This document shows, piece after piece, positions 17,105-26,285 of a stretch of 64,000 nt of DNA (its first letter is position 1; each line of letters opens with the position of its first letter). The position numbers and the translations under genes are program-made. The stretch is from Chryseobacterium gleum. Lineage in GTDB: Bacteria > Bacteroidota > Bacteroidia > Flavobacteriales_D > Crocinitomicaceae. The DNA lies in the NCBI GenBank assembly GCA_945897565.1, contig CAMDFN010000001.1:1-64000 (forward strand). The letters are read 5' to 3'. The notes below the pieces were generated by a model. It did not search any database and had not been told where the DNA came from. It saw only the letters and a program-made list of their open reading frames with translations.

Positions 17105-18238
17105 CTAAATGCGAACGATTGTACCTGAGTAGGTTGTTTTTTCGTTCGGTAAAGCTTCCTGCAAGACGACTTTCCAAATATAGGCTTTTTGCGCAGGCAC
17201 CATTTGGCCCGTGCGTTGGTCTATGCCATCCCATGCATTTTGCGCATCAGAAGTTCTGAAAATAACCGCGCCATTTTCTGGATCTAAAATGAGCAACTCA
17301 AATTGCAGCTCGCGAATGGTGAGTGCGTAAGGCATAAAGGTAGCATTGCGCTCGTCTCTGGATTGTGGATTAAAGGCATTGACAGCCAATAAGTTGTAGT
17401 CTTCGTTCGCCGTGATCTTGATTTTTTCAGTGCTCTTACAGCCATCTAACTGACCTTCGGCAGTGATGGTGTACGTTTGCCCTTTGAAAGCCAGTAAATC
17501 TACGCTGCGGTTCTTTTTATTGAGCAGTGTTCCGTTCGCGCTCCAACTGATGTCATTGGCATTGGATTCTAGATTAATGCGAATGCGCGGGGTGCCGTCT
17601 TCGTAGTTGATGGCGTCGGCATCTAAACTCAGCTTAGGCCCTTGGCAATTGCTGGAAATTTGAATTTCTAGGGTTGGATCAGCCACAATTAATTGGCGAG
17701 TGGATGGGTTGAGATTTTGTATTTCTCCGGATAGTGGGGTGCTGATCAAAGTAAGGCCCTCACTAGATGAGAATGGTATATAGTCGCTAGCCGTAGCTTG
17801 TTTCGGACGCCACTCACCGCAAGATGCTGAACCAAAACCAGTTTTTAAAGAATGCTCAGAAGTTGAATTTGGCCCCTCAGTAGTTTCTTTCCCACCTTCG
17901 TTATTTTTTAGATAAACAATTGCATTCGTGCCGTCATAGTTGCATTTCCAAGAGGTCTTCTTTTTACTTGCAGATTTAGAAGCAGCTTCTTTATGCGTAG
18001 ACGCAACGTTTTTGGCTGGTGTAGCGCTTTGTTTTTTGTTGTTGTTGGAGGCGAGATTCCAACCAATAATGCCCACAACAATAGCAGCAACACAGGCTAT
18101 ACCGAATTTACCCAACCATGATAGCCCACCGTTGGCTGTTGGCAGTTTTTTAGACAGCGCCTCCCAAGCTTTTGGGTCGTAGTTGTAGGAGAAGTCTTCT
18201 ACAAGTGACTTTATTTTGGATTCAAATGGATCTTTCAT
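17105..18238 (-). CDS. Putative anti-sigma factor with gliding-motility-like C-terminal domain
   Basis: 377 residues. Residues 1-40 (MKDPFESKIKSLVEDFSYNY.. DPKAWEALSKKLP) resemble the short cytoplasmic N-terminus of Bacteroidota anti-sigma proteins. One membrane helix follows at ~43-63 (FGIACVAAIVVGIIGWNLA), then an Ala/Ser/Lys linker, an Ig/PKD-like middle and a C-terminus (FELLILDPENGAVIFRTSD, AWDGIDQRTGQ, AYIWKVVL). That end resembles the gliding-motility-associated/FlgD-like C-terminal fold with WDG and Y.W motifs. It is encoded 4 nt overlapping the ECF sigma gene (ATGA), so it most likely holds that sigma factor at the membrane and reads a periplasmic or surface signal. No canonical FecR domain is present. 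Confidence 0.65.
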   Translation of the reverse strand: MKDPFESKIKSLVEDFSYNYDPKAWEALSKKLPTANGGLSWLGKFGIACVAAIVVGIIGWNLASNNNKKQSATPAKNVASTHKEAASKSASKKKTSWKCNYDGTNAIVYLKNNEGGKETTEGPNSTSEHSLKTGFGSASCGEWRPKQATASDYIPFSSSEGLTLISTPLSGEIQNLNPSTRQLIVADPTLEIQISSNCQGPKLSLDADAINYEDGTPRIRINLESNANDISWSANGTLLNKKNRSVDLLAFKGQTYTITAEGQLDGCKSTEKIKITANEDYNLLAVNAFNPQSRDERNATFMPYALTIRELQFELLILDPENGAVIFRTSDAQNAWDGIDQRTGQMVPAQKAYIWKVVLQEALPNEKTTYSGTIVRI

Positions 18239-18810
18239 CGTTTTTCGATCTGTATAAATTGTTCTTTTAAAAGGCGTTGCAAATTCATTTTTGCTTTTGC
18301 CAAATTGGATTTTGAGGTGCCTTCGGAGATGCCGAGCAGTTCGGCAATTTCTTTGTGGCTGTGGTCTTCGATTACATAGAGGTTGAAAACAGTGCGGTAG
18401 GCAGGCGATAGTTTAGCGATCGCTGCTTGTGCAAGTTCTGCTTTTAGTTGGGTATGTTCGAGGAGTTCTTGTACTTGCATGGGGTCTTCGGCCATGGATT
18501 TGAAGTCGTTGTCTTTGTCAGACAAGAACGGATCTTTTTTAGCCTTGCGCAAATGATCGATAGCTGTATTGCTCACGATTCTGCGCATCCAACCCTCAAG
18601 TGAGCCAGAGAAATCAAAATGTTCCAATTTGTCAAAGACCTTTAAAAATGAAACTTGAAGCACCTCTTGAGCGCTGTCGCGCTCGCCTATGTAGCGCATA
18701 CTGACAGCCATCATTTTACCGTAAAACATAGTGAATAGGCGTTCTTGCGAGCGTCGCTCACCTTTGAGGCACCCCTCCACAATTCGTTTTAAGTTTTCTT
18801 GCTGCTCCAA
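18235..18810 (-). CDS. ECF RNA polymerase sigma factor
   Basis: 191 residues read from a TTG start (18810-18808); no ATG gives a full region 2. Region 2 is in ERLFTMFYGKMMAVSMRYIG... EGWMRRIVSNTAIDHLRK, and region 4 in AYRTVFNLYVIEDHSHKEIAELLGISEGTSKSNLAKAK. No N-terminal region 1 or 3, as expected of group 4 sigma factors. The gene overlaps the anti-sigma-like gene by 4 nt, a classic sigma/anti-sigma pair. The weak start codon may keep synthesis low. Confidence 0.92.
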   Translation of the reverse strand: MEQQENLKRIVEGCLKGERRSQERLFTMFYGKMMAVSMRYIGERDSAQEVLQVSFLKVFDKLEHFDFSGSLEGWMRRIVSNTAIDHLRKAKKDPFLSDKDNDFKSMAEDPMQVQELLEHTQLKAELAQAAIAKLSPAYRTVFNLYVIEDHSHKEIAELLGISEGTSKSNLAKAKMNLQRLLKEQFIQIEKR

Positions 18811-18957
18811 TTTTCAATATTTACTTAACGCAAAGCTAAGCAGAGGGTTGCCTTAGTTTACCTCCCAATCTCGTTTTGGCAATAAAAAACATCATTTTTT
18901 TGTGAACTATGCGTAAATTCGTCAGGCAAAACTTTTATCCATTTAAAAACAAGACAA

Positions 18958-19896
18958 ATGAAAGTAACAGTTGTAGGTGCAGGAAACGTAGGAGCAACCT
19001 GCGCCGATGTATTGGCTACCCGTGAGATCGCCAATGAAATTGTATTACTAGACATCAAAGAAGGATTTGCCGAAGGCAAGGCGCTCGATATCTGGCAAAC
19101 AGCCCCCATTAACCTTTATGATTCTCGTACGGTTGGTTGCACCAACGATTACGCGCGTACCGCAGATTCAGATGTTGTAGTCATTACCTCAGGTTTGCCA
19201 CGCAAGCCAGGAATGTCTCGTGACGACCTTATCGCAACCAATGCTGGTATCGTTAAGACCGTGACGGAAAACGTCGTGAAACACTCGCCTAACGCTATTA
19301 TCATTGTCGTTTCCAATCCACTTGATGTCATGACATACTGTGCATTTTTAAATGCCAATATGCCGTCTTCTCGTGTGTTTGGTATGGCAGGTGTACTTGA
19401 TACCGCTCGTTACCGCGCATTTTTGGCAGAAGAACTCAATGTATCTCCAAAAGACATCCAAGCAGTTTTGATGGGTGGCCACGGTGACACCATGGTTCCA
19501 CTACCGCGCTACACAACCGTTGCTGGTATTCCAGTAAGCGAACTCATCGACGAAGCACGCCTCAACGACATCATCGAGCGCACTAAATTCGGTGGTGGCG
19601 AAATCGTTAAATTACTTGGTACTTCAGCATGGTATGCGCCGGGTGCTGCTGCAGCTCAAATGGTAGAGGCTGTTGTTCGAGATCAAAAACGTATTTTTCC
19701 AGTTTGCGCTTGGTTGCAAGGTGAATACGGTTTTTCTGACATCTACCTTGGTGTGCCTGTAGTTCTTGGCAAAAATGGTATCGAAAAAATCATCGAACTT
19801 CACCTCAACGATGCAGAGCGCGCCTTACTAGCCGATTCAGCTGAAGCCGTTAAAGGTGTCATGGAAGTGCTAGATAACATGAACGCGAACGCTTAA
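18958..19896 (+). CDS. mdh: Malate dehydrogenase
   Basis: 312 residues, NAD-dependent interconversion of malate and oxaloacetate in the TCA cycle. The nucleotide-binding GAGNVGATCADVLA opens the Rossmann fold, ITSGLPRKPGMSRDDL holds the mobile-loop arginines, VVSNPLDVMTYCAF the substrate Asn/Asp, and MGGHGDTMVPL the catalytic His. This is the LDH-like MDH subgroup usual in Bacteroidota. It is monocistronic, with a terminator hairpin downstream. Confidence 0.97.
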   Translation: MKVTVVGAGNVGATCADVLATREIANEIVLLDIKEGFAEGKALDIWQTAPINLYDSRTVGCTNDYARTADSDVVVITSGLPRKPGMSRDDLIATNAGIVKTVTENVVKHSPNAIIIVVSNPLDVMTYCAFLNANMPSSRVFGMAGVLDTARYRAFLAEELNVSPKDIQAVLMGGHGDTMVPLPRYTTVAGIPVSELIDEARLNDIIERTKFGGGEIVKLLGTSAWYAPGAAAAQMVEAVVRDQKRIFPVCAWLQGEYGFSDIYLGVPVVLGKNGIEKIIELHLNDAERALLADSAEAVKGVMEVLDNMNANA

Positions 19897-19932
19897 TTAG
19901 CATACTTAATTTAGCTGCTTCAAATACATTTC

Positions 19933-19962
19933 AAACCGTGGGTTTCTCTCACGGTTTTTTTT
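19933..19962 (+). terminator. Rho-independent terminator after mdh
   Basis: 8-bp stem AAACCGTG (19933-19940) / CACGGTTT (19950-19957), 9-nt loop, then a T-run to 19962. It sits between the convergent mdh and lipoprotein genes. Confidence 0.85.
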
Positions 19963-19967
19963 GTCCT

Positions 19968-21371
19968 TTAGGGTAACTCGATTGCACCTATATCCGGCGG
20001 GTTGTTGCGCGCTTGACCCAAAATATCCGTAAAAATGGCAGTGCTGATGCCTTGATTAGATAAGGAAGAGGAACTCGTAAAATGAAAATCTTTTTCAGCA
20101 GGGTTGACAAAAAGTGGAGAAAGGTTCCAAAATAACTGACTTCCATAAAAAGAGTCTGTGTAGGTTGTCTCAGATTTGAAAACAGAGTAATTAAAGTCAA
20201 AATTGAGTTGTACACCAGCCATTTGAATGGTATCCATGGCAATTTCGGTGTTCAGGTTGCCGTAAATAACACAGTTTTTAAAGATGCCTTCTTCTATGCT
20301 CGACACAAGGGTTTGGTTTTGGGCGTAGTCGTTGTAATAATTACTGATGCCAACGGCTGGGTTGGTTGAGGCGCCATAACCGAGTAAATTGCAATGGTTG
20401 AAATTGAAGTCTCCGCCTTGCAAGACCAAAAGCGCATGAGTTCCGTTTTGCGAAATCAGACAGTTTTCGGCCTTCACTTTAGCGCCGGCAAAAATAAAAA
20501 TACCGTAGCGCGCTTGGTTGTAAATTTGGGTATTTTGGATGTTCAGGGTATAGCTGGTGTTGGACGGATCTTCGCTGAACAAATGCACGCCGGAGGTGCC
20601 GTTTTTGAGAATGGCGTAATTGATATGACTAGGCAGTGCTTCATGAAGGTAGATGCCGTAATACTGCCCGCTTACATCTTGGTAATCTTGTTCGAGGCGG
20701 TCGCCTTGAAAAACAACTTCATTGCCCAACTGACCTTCTATTTGTAAAGCACCTTTGTACACATACAAAAGCGCATTTTTATGCAGGTAAACTTTTGTGC
20801 CGGCAGCAATAGTGAGGGTTTTTGCGGAGTCTACAATTGCCGCCCCGTAGATAACATGTGGTTTGTCGTTGGGCCAAATACCTTCGTTGAAATCAAAAAT
20901 TTGCGACTGAAAATTGGAATAATGAAAGTAGGCGTCTTGGCCCCACGCTGCAAGTTTGACGTATTGATCTTTGCCATTTGTTCGAAAACGAATGGAATCT
21001 TCAATAATAAGCGGGTTGGTACTGTTGTTGGCCTGCAAGGTAAGTTCCACAAAAATAAATAAAGAGTCTTTGGCTTCGAGAAGGAGGTCTTTGTGCACGG
21101 CGCCAGGCGTGCCGTCTACATTGATTCTATAAACAGAATTCTCGCCTCCCATCAGTTCGACCTCTTCAATTTTTAAACTGCGCTGATCGGGGTTGTATAT
21201 TTTGAAAGATTGAGTTGTAGAGCCAATGGTGGTAAAGACGGTGTCAAAAACCAGGGTATCTGTCGAAAAGGCAAGGTTGGATTTAGAGAGCAATATTTGC
21301 TTATTGCACGAGCTCATGGTGCCCCAAAAGAACAAGCCAAGTAAAACCGTGAAAGCGAAGAAGTAACGCAT
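19968..21371 (-). CDS. Outer-membrane lipoprotein with right-handed beta-helix
   Basis: 467 residues from ATG 21371; an in-frame ATG at 21386 is also possible. The signal peptide ends in a lipobox (GTMSSC), so it is a lipoprotein. The N-terminal third is an Ig-like region (LVFDTVFTTIGSTTQSFKIYN). The rest carries parallel beta-helix features: PHVIYGAAIVDSAKTLTIAAGTKVY, then repeated strands such as GTSGVHLF, ARYGIFIFAGAKVKAENCLI, THALLVLQGGDFNFNHCNL. The C-terminus (IFTDILGQARNNPPDIGAIEL) is the ending typical of beta-helix choice-of-anchor proteins. Function unknown; surface binding or polysaccharide contact is plausible. Confidence 0.8.
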   Translation of the reverse strand: MRYFFAFTVLLGLFFWGTMSSCNKQILLSKSNLAFSTDTLVFDTVFTTIGSTTQSFKIYNPDQRSLKIEEVELMGGENSVYRINVDGTPGAVHKDLLLEAKDSLFIFVELTLQANNSTNPLIIEDSIRFRTNGKDQYVKLAAWGQDAYFHYSNFQSQIFDFNEGIWPNDKPHVIYGAAIVDSAKTLTIAAGTKVYLHKNALLYVYKGALQIEGQLGNEVVFQGDRLEQDYQDVSGQYYGIYLHEALPSHINYAILKNGTSGVHLFSEDPSNTSYTLNIQNTQIYNQARYGIFIFAGAKVKAENCLISQNGTHALLVLQGGDFNFNHCNLLGYGASTNPAVGISNYYNDYAQNQTLVSSIEEGIFKNCVIYGNLNTEIAMDTIQMAGVQLNFDFNYSVFKSETTYTDSFYGSQLFWNLSPLFVNPAEKDFHFTSSSSLSNQGISTAIFTDILGQARNNPPDIGAIELP

Positions 21372-21408
21372 AAGAAATGAACGCACAAAACTAAAGAATA
21401 TTGGTGGT

Positions 21409-21909
21409 TCAGCTCAATTTTAGGTAAAAATGTTCTTTAGCTTGCCCCGGACGGGGGCTCAAGAGTCCAAAATCAAAACAATCTGCACTAAAATGAAACG
21501 TTGGCTGCGAAACGATACCTTCCCAAACTAATTGATGACTTGATTTGTGGGGTTCGAGGATGACTAAAATTGAATCGGGGTGCAGCGATTTCAAATGGAT
21601 GGCTTCCAAAAAAGTTAAAAGTAAATCAGCACCCAGGATACAAATGCAAGGTGCATTTCCATTGAAATTATTTGGAGGTATATCTTGCTTTAGTACAGAC
21701 ATAAAAACCGGATAATCCGGAAGGCAATGCAGCAGTTTATTCAGGAAATTTTTAGTTTTTTTGGATGCTATATCCGAAAAATATCGATTGATTTGGGTCG
21801 GTTTTTGACAATTCACGTGATCCACCAACCAATAGGCAAAAGGTGAGTGGGTGCCATGACGTCCTTTGGCTTTCCATAGAAAAGCTGTATATTCGATGCA
21901 GCGAAACAT
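21409..21909 (-). CDS. Shortened SAM-methyltransferase-family protein
   Basis: 166 residues from ATG 21909. Its ends match a Bacteroidota class I methyltransferase family as I recall it: TAFLWKAKGRHGTHSPFAYWLVD near the N-terminus and GLLSPRPGQAKEHFYLKL at the C-terminus. Relatives are about 240-270 residues. Here the middle, where the SAM-binding LELGTSLGIST-type loop should be, is missing or unrecognisable, leaving CICILGADLLLTFLEAIHLKS. It is probably catalytically inactive or a pseudogene in which the frame survived. It lies upstream of the lipoprotein gene on the same strand and is divergent from the DUF4301 gene. Confidence 0.55.
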   Translation of the reverse strand: MFRCIEYTAFLWKAKGRHGTHSPFAYWLVDHVNCQKPTQINRYFSDIASKKTKNFLNKLLHCLPDYPVFMSVLKQDIPPNNFNGNAPCICILGADLLLTFLEAIHLKSLHPDSILVILEPHKSSHQLVWEGIVSQPTFHFSADCFDFGLLSPRPGQAKEHFYLKLS

Positions 21910-21935
21910 GACGCAAAATAACAAAAAAACTACCG

Positions 21936-23345
21936 ATGTCGGCCCAAACTAATGCAACCATTGAAACACAAAGGCAAGCCATTCTCAATGGGCAGCAAAC
22001 CCTTCAGGTTTTAAGGCCTTGTCGGCTAGGCGATGGCATCCTCAGTTTTACTGAAGAGCAGCAAGAGCGCTATCGGCAAACCACTCGCCTGTGCAAAGAA
22101 CAGTTGCGCTTTTTTATTCCTGCTTCTGGTTCTGGTTCGCGTATGTTTGCCTTCCTTTTCGATTATTTACAACACCCAGACGAAGAAAACACCAAACAGG
22201 CAGAGCGCTTTTTCAGTCGACTTCAAGATTTTGCACTCTTTCGCAAATTACCGCAAAATATACAAGCTGCTTACGCTGCAGGCGAACTTACTTTGCATGC
22301 ATTTATAGGGGTTTTGATGGGCCCCGACGGGCTCAATTTTGGCAATTTACCCAAAGGCCTCATTTCTTTTCATATCCACGAGCCTTTTGTACTCAATGCA
22401 TTTCAAGAACACCTGAGCCAAGTACACACCTTAGCCAAAGGGCCAACACATTTTCACTTTACGATTCAACAAGACTTCGCTCTTGCTTTTGAGCAGTGCG
22501 TTTCTGAGCTGCAGTCGCTTACGGGCCAAACTTATCATGTCAGTTACTCTAGCCAAGACAAAAATACAGATGCTTTTGTGTTTGATCAGCAGCAAGAACT
22601 TATATGTGATTCAAATGGACAACCCGTGCGCAGACCGGCTGGCCACGGCACACTCTTGCAAAATTTAGAAGCCCTCCATGCGCCGTATATTTTAGTCAAG
22701 AATATCGACAATGTACAGCATTATAGTCAAAGGCAGCTGAGCAATGCCAATTGGGAGTTTTTATTGGGTCTGCAAATTGAAGTGAGAGCTACCTTGCGCC
22801 AATTTGTTTTGGATGCTGACCAAACGGGTTTTGCGCGCTGGAATGAGCGCATTGGCTTGGTAGATCCAACGCAATTAAAGGATATTTCTACTGCCGATTG
22901 GACCGCCTTATTGAATAAGCCTCTACGTGTTTGTGGTATGGTACGCAACGAAGGCCAACCCGGCGGCGGACCATTCTACGTAGAGATGAACGGAGCGCCT
23001 ACCAAGCAAATTGTGGAAAAAGCCCAATTGCACGGTCATCCAGAGGCTAGTAAACTCATGTTGCAAAGTGCTTATTTCAATCCTGTGCTGATGGTCTTAA
23101 GCCCCTGCGACCTCTCCGATAACCCGCTGCCATTGCAGCAATTTGCCGATCCGGGCACCTATTTTGTGGTCGATAAAAATCAAAATGGTGAGCGTATTCA
23201 TTTTGTGGAGCAACCCGGCTTGTGGAATGGCGCAATGGCTCATTGGAACACTCTTTTTACAGAAGTGCCCTCTTCCGTTTTTTCACCAGTTAAATCTGCC
23301 TTAGATTTATTGGATTTTGCACATCAAGCAAACAAAGGCGCTTAG
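21936..23345 (+). CDS. DUF4301 family protein
   Basis: 469 residues, matching the DUF4301 family found almost only in Bacteroidota. Recognisable pieces are LRFFIPASGSGSRMFAFLFDYL near the N-terminus, GLISFHIHEP, RPAGHGTLLQNLEAL and VRNEGQPGGGPFYVE. The G-S-G-S-R/RPAGHG pattern recalls nucleotidyltransferase-like sugar-nucleotide enzymes, but the biochemical role is not established. No signal peptide, so cytoplasmic. The gene starts 26 nt from the divergent methyltransferase-like gene and its stop lies 34 nt before nfu. Confidence 0.85.
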   Translation: MSAQTNATIETQRQAILNGQQTLQVLRPCRLGDGILSFTEEQQERYRQTTRLCKEQLRFFIPASGSGSRMFAFLFDYLQHPDEENTKQAERFFSRLQDFALFRKLPQNIQAAYAAGELTLHAFIGVLMGPDGLNFGNLPKGLISFHIHEPFVLNAFQEHLSQVHTLAKGPTHFHFTIQQDFALAFEQCVSELQSLTGQTYHVSYSSQDKNTDAFVFDQQQELICDSNGQPVRRPAGHGTLLQNLEALHAPYILVKNIDNVQHYSQRQLSNANWEFLLGLQIEVRATLRQFVLDADQTGFARWNERIGLVDPTQLKDISTADWTALLNKPLRVCGMVRNEGQPGGGPFYVEMNGAPTKQIVEKAQLHGHPEASKLMLQSAYFNPVLMVLSPCDLSDNPLPLQQFADPGTYFVVDKNQNGERIHFVEQPGLWNGAMAHWNTLFTEVPSSVFSPVKSALDLLDFAHQANKGA

Positions 23346-23352
23346 AATTGGT

Positions 23353-23360
23353 TACTTTTG
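23353..23360 (+). promoter_or_regulatory. -7 box upstream of nfu
   Basis: TACTTTTG, a perfect TAnnTTTG match, ends 19 nt before the ATG at 23380. No clear -33 TTG at the preferred spacing. Confidence 0.35.
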
Positions 23361-23379
23361 TAAGCCAAAATCAAAAAGC

Positions 23380-24009
23380 ATGATACCCGTTACAGTTTAC
23401 AGTGAAATGACGCCAAATCCTTTAACCATGAAGTTTGTGGCCAACAAATATTTATTGCCAACCGGCGCCTCTGTCGAATTTGAAAACAAAGCAGCAGCCA
23501 AAGGATATTCTCCCCTAGCAGAGGCTTTATTCGACTTCCCCTTTGTGACTAAAGTTTTTATTGCAGTCAATTTCGTAACTGTTGGCAAAACCGATAACGT
23601 TCCTTGGGATTTCATTACAATGGAGCTCCGCGAGTTTATCCGGGAATGGATCAGTTTTGAAAAAGAAGTGCTCATTGCTATGCCGAGCCAAATTCAGCAT
23701 GAGACCCCCACCGACGCAGCCGAAAGTGAAGCTCAAGGAAATCTAATGACATCCAAAAAAGCCAATTTTGAGCCCTCACCCCTAGACGACGCCATTATAG
23801 ACCTACTCGATCAATACGTAAGACCTGCAGTTGCCAACGACGGCGGTGCGATCGATTTTCTAGGTTTTGAAGACGGAAAAGTAACCGTAATGCTCAAAGG
23901 TTCTTGCGCGGGTTGCCCATCGTCTACAGCTACACTAAAAGGCGGCATCGAAAACCTCCTCAAGCAACATTTACCTGAAGTGAATGAAGTGGTGGCTTTT
24001 AATGCATAA
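23380..24009 (+). CDS. Nfu-type Fe-S cluster scaffold/carrier protein
   Basis: 209 residues from ATG 23380 (MIPVTVYSEMTPNPLTMKFV), which is where the Nfu N-terminal domain begins; the frame runs further upstream into the DUF4301 gene and was not used. The C-terminal NifU domain (residues ~130-205) holds the CxxC cluster ligand in GSCAGCPSSTATLKGGIENLL. The N-terminal A-type-like domain (about 1-90) is typical of Nfu carriers. It would bind a 4Fe-4S cluster at a dimer interface and pass it to apo-proteins, LipA being a plausible client. Confidence 0.92.
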   Translation: MIPVTVYSEMTPNPLTMKFVANKYLLPTGASVEFENKAAAKGYSPLAEALFDFPFVTKVFIAVNFVTVGKTDNVPWDFITMELREFIREWISFEKEVLIAMPSQIQHETPTDAAESEAQGNLMTSKKANFEPSPLDDAIIDLLDQYVRPAVANDGGAIDFLGFEDGKVTVMLKGSCAGCPSSTATLKGGIENLLKQHLPEVNEVVAFNA

Positions 24010-24095
24010 TTTTGACTTGTTATAGTGTCTATGTGCGAATTTTGCGTTATTTTTAGATGAACAACTTTTAAACTTGTTGTTTCTCAACAAGACCT

Positions 24096-26285
24096 ATGTC
24101 GCTCACAACACCTAAATATAACGTCAAAGACGCCCTCAAGTCCCATTTTGGTTTCGACCAATTCAAAGGTGCCCAAGAACAAATCATTGAAAACGTACTA
24201 GAAGGTCGCAACACTTTCGTGCTCATGCCTACTGGTGGCGGCAAGTCTTTGTGCTACCAATTGCCTTCTTTGATTTTACCCGGCACTTCAATTATTGTTT
24301 CGCCGCTTATTGCACTCATGAAAAACCAAGTAGATGCCGTACGCGGATTTTCTCAAACAGGTCAGATTGCACATTTTTTGAACTCTTCACTCACTAAAGC
24401 TGAAATTGCTCAAGTAAAGTCAGATGTCTTGAGTGGCCAAACCAAAATGCTTTACGTTGCCCCAGAGTCACTTACAAAAAAGGAAAACATCGATTTTCTT
24501 TCAGCGGTTCCGATTTCCTTTTTTGCCATTGATGAAGCGCATTGCATATCGGAATGGGGTCATGACTTCAGGCCAGAATACCGGCGTTTGCGCGAGATAT
24601 TCGAAAAAATCTCTTCCGTACCCATTATCGCCCTTACCGCAACAGCTACGCCTAAAGTTCAGCACGATATCCAAAAGAATCTCAACATGCTGGATGCCGA
24701 TGTATTTAAATCGTCTTTCAACCGAGACAACCTCTATTACGAAATTCGCCCAAAGCGCGATATCGAGAAGCAAATCATTCGCTACATCAAGCAACACCAG
24801 GGTGAAAGCGGCATCATTTATTGTCTGAGTCGCAAAAAAGTAGAAGAAATCGCGGAGCTATTGCAAGTAAATGGCATCAATGCGCTTCCGTATCACGCAG
24901 GCCTAGACGCGAGCTCTAGAGCCCGTCACCAAGACGCCTTTTTGATGGAAGATGTCGAGGTTATTGTAGCTACCATTGCCTTTGGCATGGGCATAGACAA
25001 ACCCGACGTGCGTTATGTCATTCACCACGATATCCCGAAGTCTATCGAGAGCTATTACCAAGAAACCGGACGCGCTGGACGCGACGGCGGTATTGGAGAA
25101 TGCATTGCATTTTATAGTTACAAAGACATCGAAAAACTCGAAAAATTCCTGCAAGGCAAAGCCCTTACTGAGCAAGAAATTGGCAGGCAGCTCTTGCATG
25201 AAATCGTTTCTTATGCCGAAACATCTGTTTGCCGTCGAAAGTTTATCTTACATTATTTTGGCGAAGAATTCAGTCATGAAAGCTGCCACGAAAAGTGCGA
25301 CAACTGCAAGCATCCGCAAGAACGCATGGAAGGTGGTCAATACCTCAATTACTTATTGCAAGGAGTAGTGCAGCTCGATCAAACTCAAAAATCAAAGCAC
25401 TACTGCGCGTTTTTATCTGGGCACGTCAATGCCGATATCAAAGCCTACAAACACGACCAACTTCCTTTATTTGCAATAGGCAAAGACCACGACGAACACT
25501 TTTGGAATGCAGTCATTAGGCAAGCTGTAGTTGCGGGTTATCTTTACAAAGATGTAGAAACCTTTGGCACGCTCAAACTCACCTCAAAAGGGACAGCGTT
25601 TTTAGCTGCGCCAGACAGCTTTATGTTGTTCAAACAACACGATTTCTCCAATACCGACGACGACGACATCATCCTCAATCAAAAAGGCGCAGCCTTTGAC
25701 GAGGTCCTGTATGCACAGTTGCTCGAGCTGCGTCGCAAAGTAGCCAAGCAAGCAGGTGTGCCGCCATTTGTTGTGTTTCAGGAGCCTTCTCTCAGAGATA
25801 TGTGCTTGCAGTATCCTATAGATCTTGCCGAACTCACGGCTATTCAAGGTGTCGGAACGGGCAAAGCACAGCGCTATGGCGAACCATTTTTAGCGCATAT
25901 TGCAGCGCACGTAGACGCCCTTCAAATTGAACGCCCTCAAGATTATGTTGTCAAATCTTTGATCAATAAATCGGGTGCAAAAGTGCAGCTCATCCAAAAC
26001 ATCGACCGAAAGTTACCACTAGAAGACATCGCAAAATCTCAAGGAAAGACCTTTAATGCCTTACTCGAAGAACTCGAAACGGTCGTTAATTCAGGCACCA
26101 AACTCAACATCGATTATTACCTTAACGCAGTGCTTGACAGCGACAACCAACAAGAAATCATCGACTACTTCATGAGTGCTGAATCCGACGATTTAATTAC
26201 CGCGTATCATGAATTCGATGGTCTTTATACCGAAGAAGAATTGCGCTTGGTACGCATCAAATTCTTATCTGAATTCGGTAATTAA
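24096..26285 (+). CDS. recQ: ATP-dependent DNA helicase RecQ
   Basis: 729 residues. Helicase motifs: FKGAQEQIIENVLEGRNTFVLMPTGGGKSLCYQLP (motifs 0 and I), AIDEAHCISEWGHDFRPEY (motif II DEAH and the RecQ aromatic loop), ALTATATP (III), IVATIAFGMGIDKPDVRYVIHHD (V), YYQETGRAGRDG (VI). The Zn-binding Cys set CRRKFILHYFGE...CHEKCDNC follows. An RQC winged-helix and an HRDC-like region (DLAELTAIQGVGTGKAQRYGEPFLAHI) complete the protein. Role in recombination and fork repair. The stop overlaps the convergent peptidase gene by 4 nt. Confidence 0.97.
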   Translation: MSLTTPKYNVKDALKSHFGFDQFKGAQEQIIENVLEGRNTFVLMPTGGGKSLCYQLPSLILPGTSIIVSPLIALMKNQVDAVRGFSQTGQIAHFLNSSLTKAEIAQVKSDVLSGQTKMLYVAPESLTKKENIDFLSAVPISFFAIDEAHCISEWGHDFRPEYRRLREIFEKISSVPIIALTATATPKVQHDIQKNLNMLDADVFKSSFNRDNLYYEIRPKRDIEKQIIRYIKQHQGESGIIYCLSRKKVEEIAELLQVNGINALPYHAGLDASSRARHQDAFLMEDVEVIVATIAFGMGIDKPDVRYVIHHDIPKSIESYYQETGRAGRDGGIGECIAFYSYKDIEKLEKFLQGKALTEQEIGRQLLHEIVSYAETSVCRRKFILHYFGEEFSHESCHEKCDNCKHPQERMEGGQYLNYLLQGVVQLDQTQKSKHYCAFLSGHVNADIKAYKHDQLPLFAIGKDHDEHFWNAVIRQAVVAGYLYKDVETFGTLKLTSKGTAFLAAPDSFMLFKQHDFSNTDDDDIILNQKGAAFDEVLYAQLLELRRKVAKQAGVPPFVVFQEPSLRDMCLQYPIDLAELTAIQGVGTGKAQRYGEPFLAHIAAHVDALQIERPQDYVVKSLINKSGAKVQLIQNIDRKLPLEDIAKSQGKTFNALLEELETVVNSGTKLNIDYYLNAVLDSDNQQEIIDYFMSAESDDLITAYHEFDGLYTEEELRLVRIKFLSEFGN

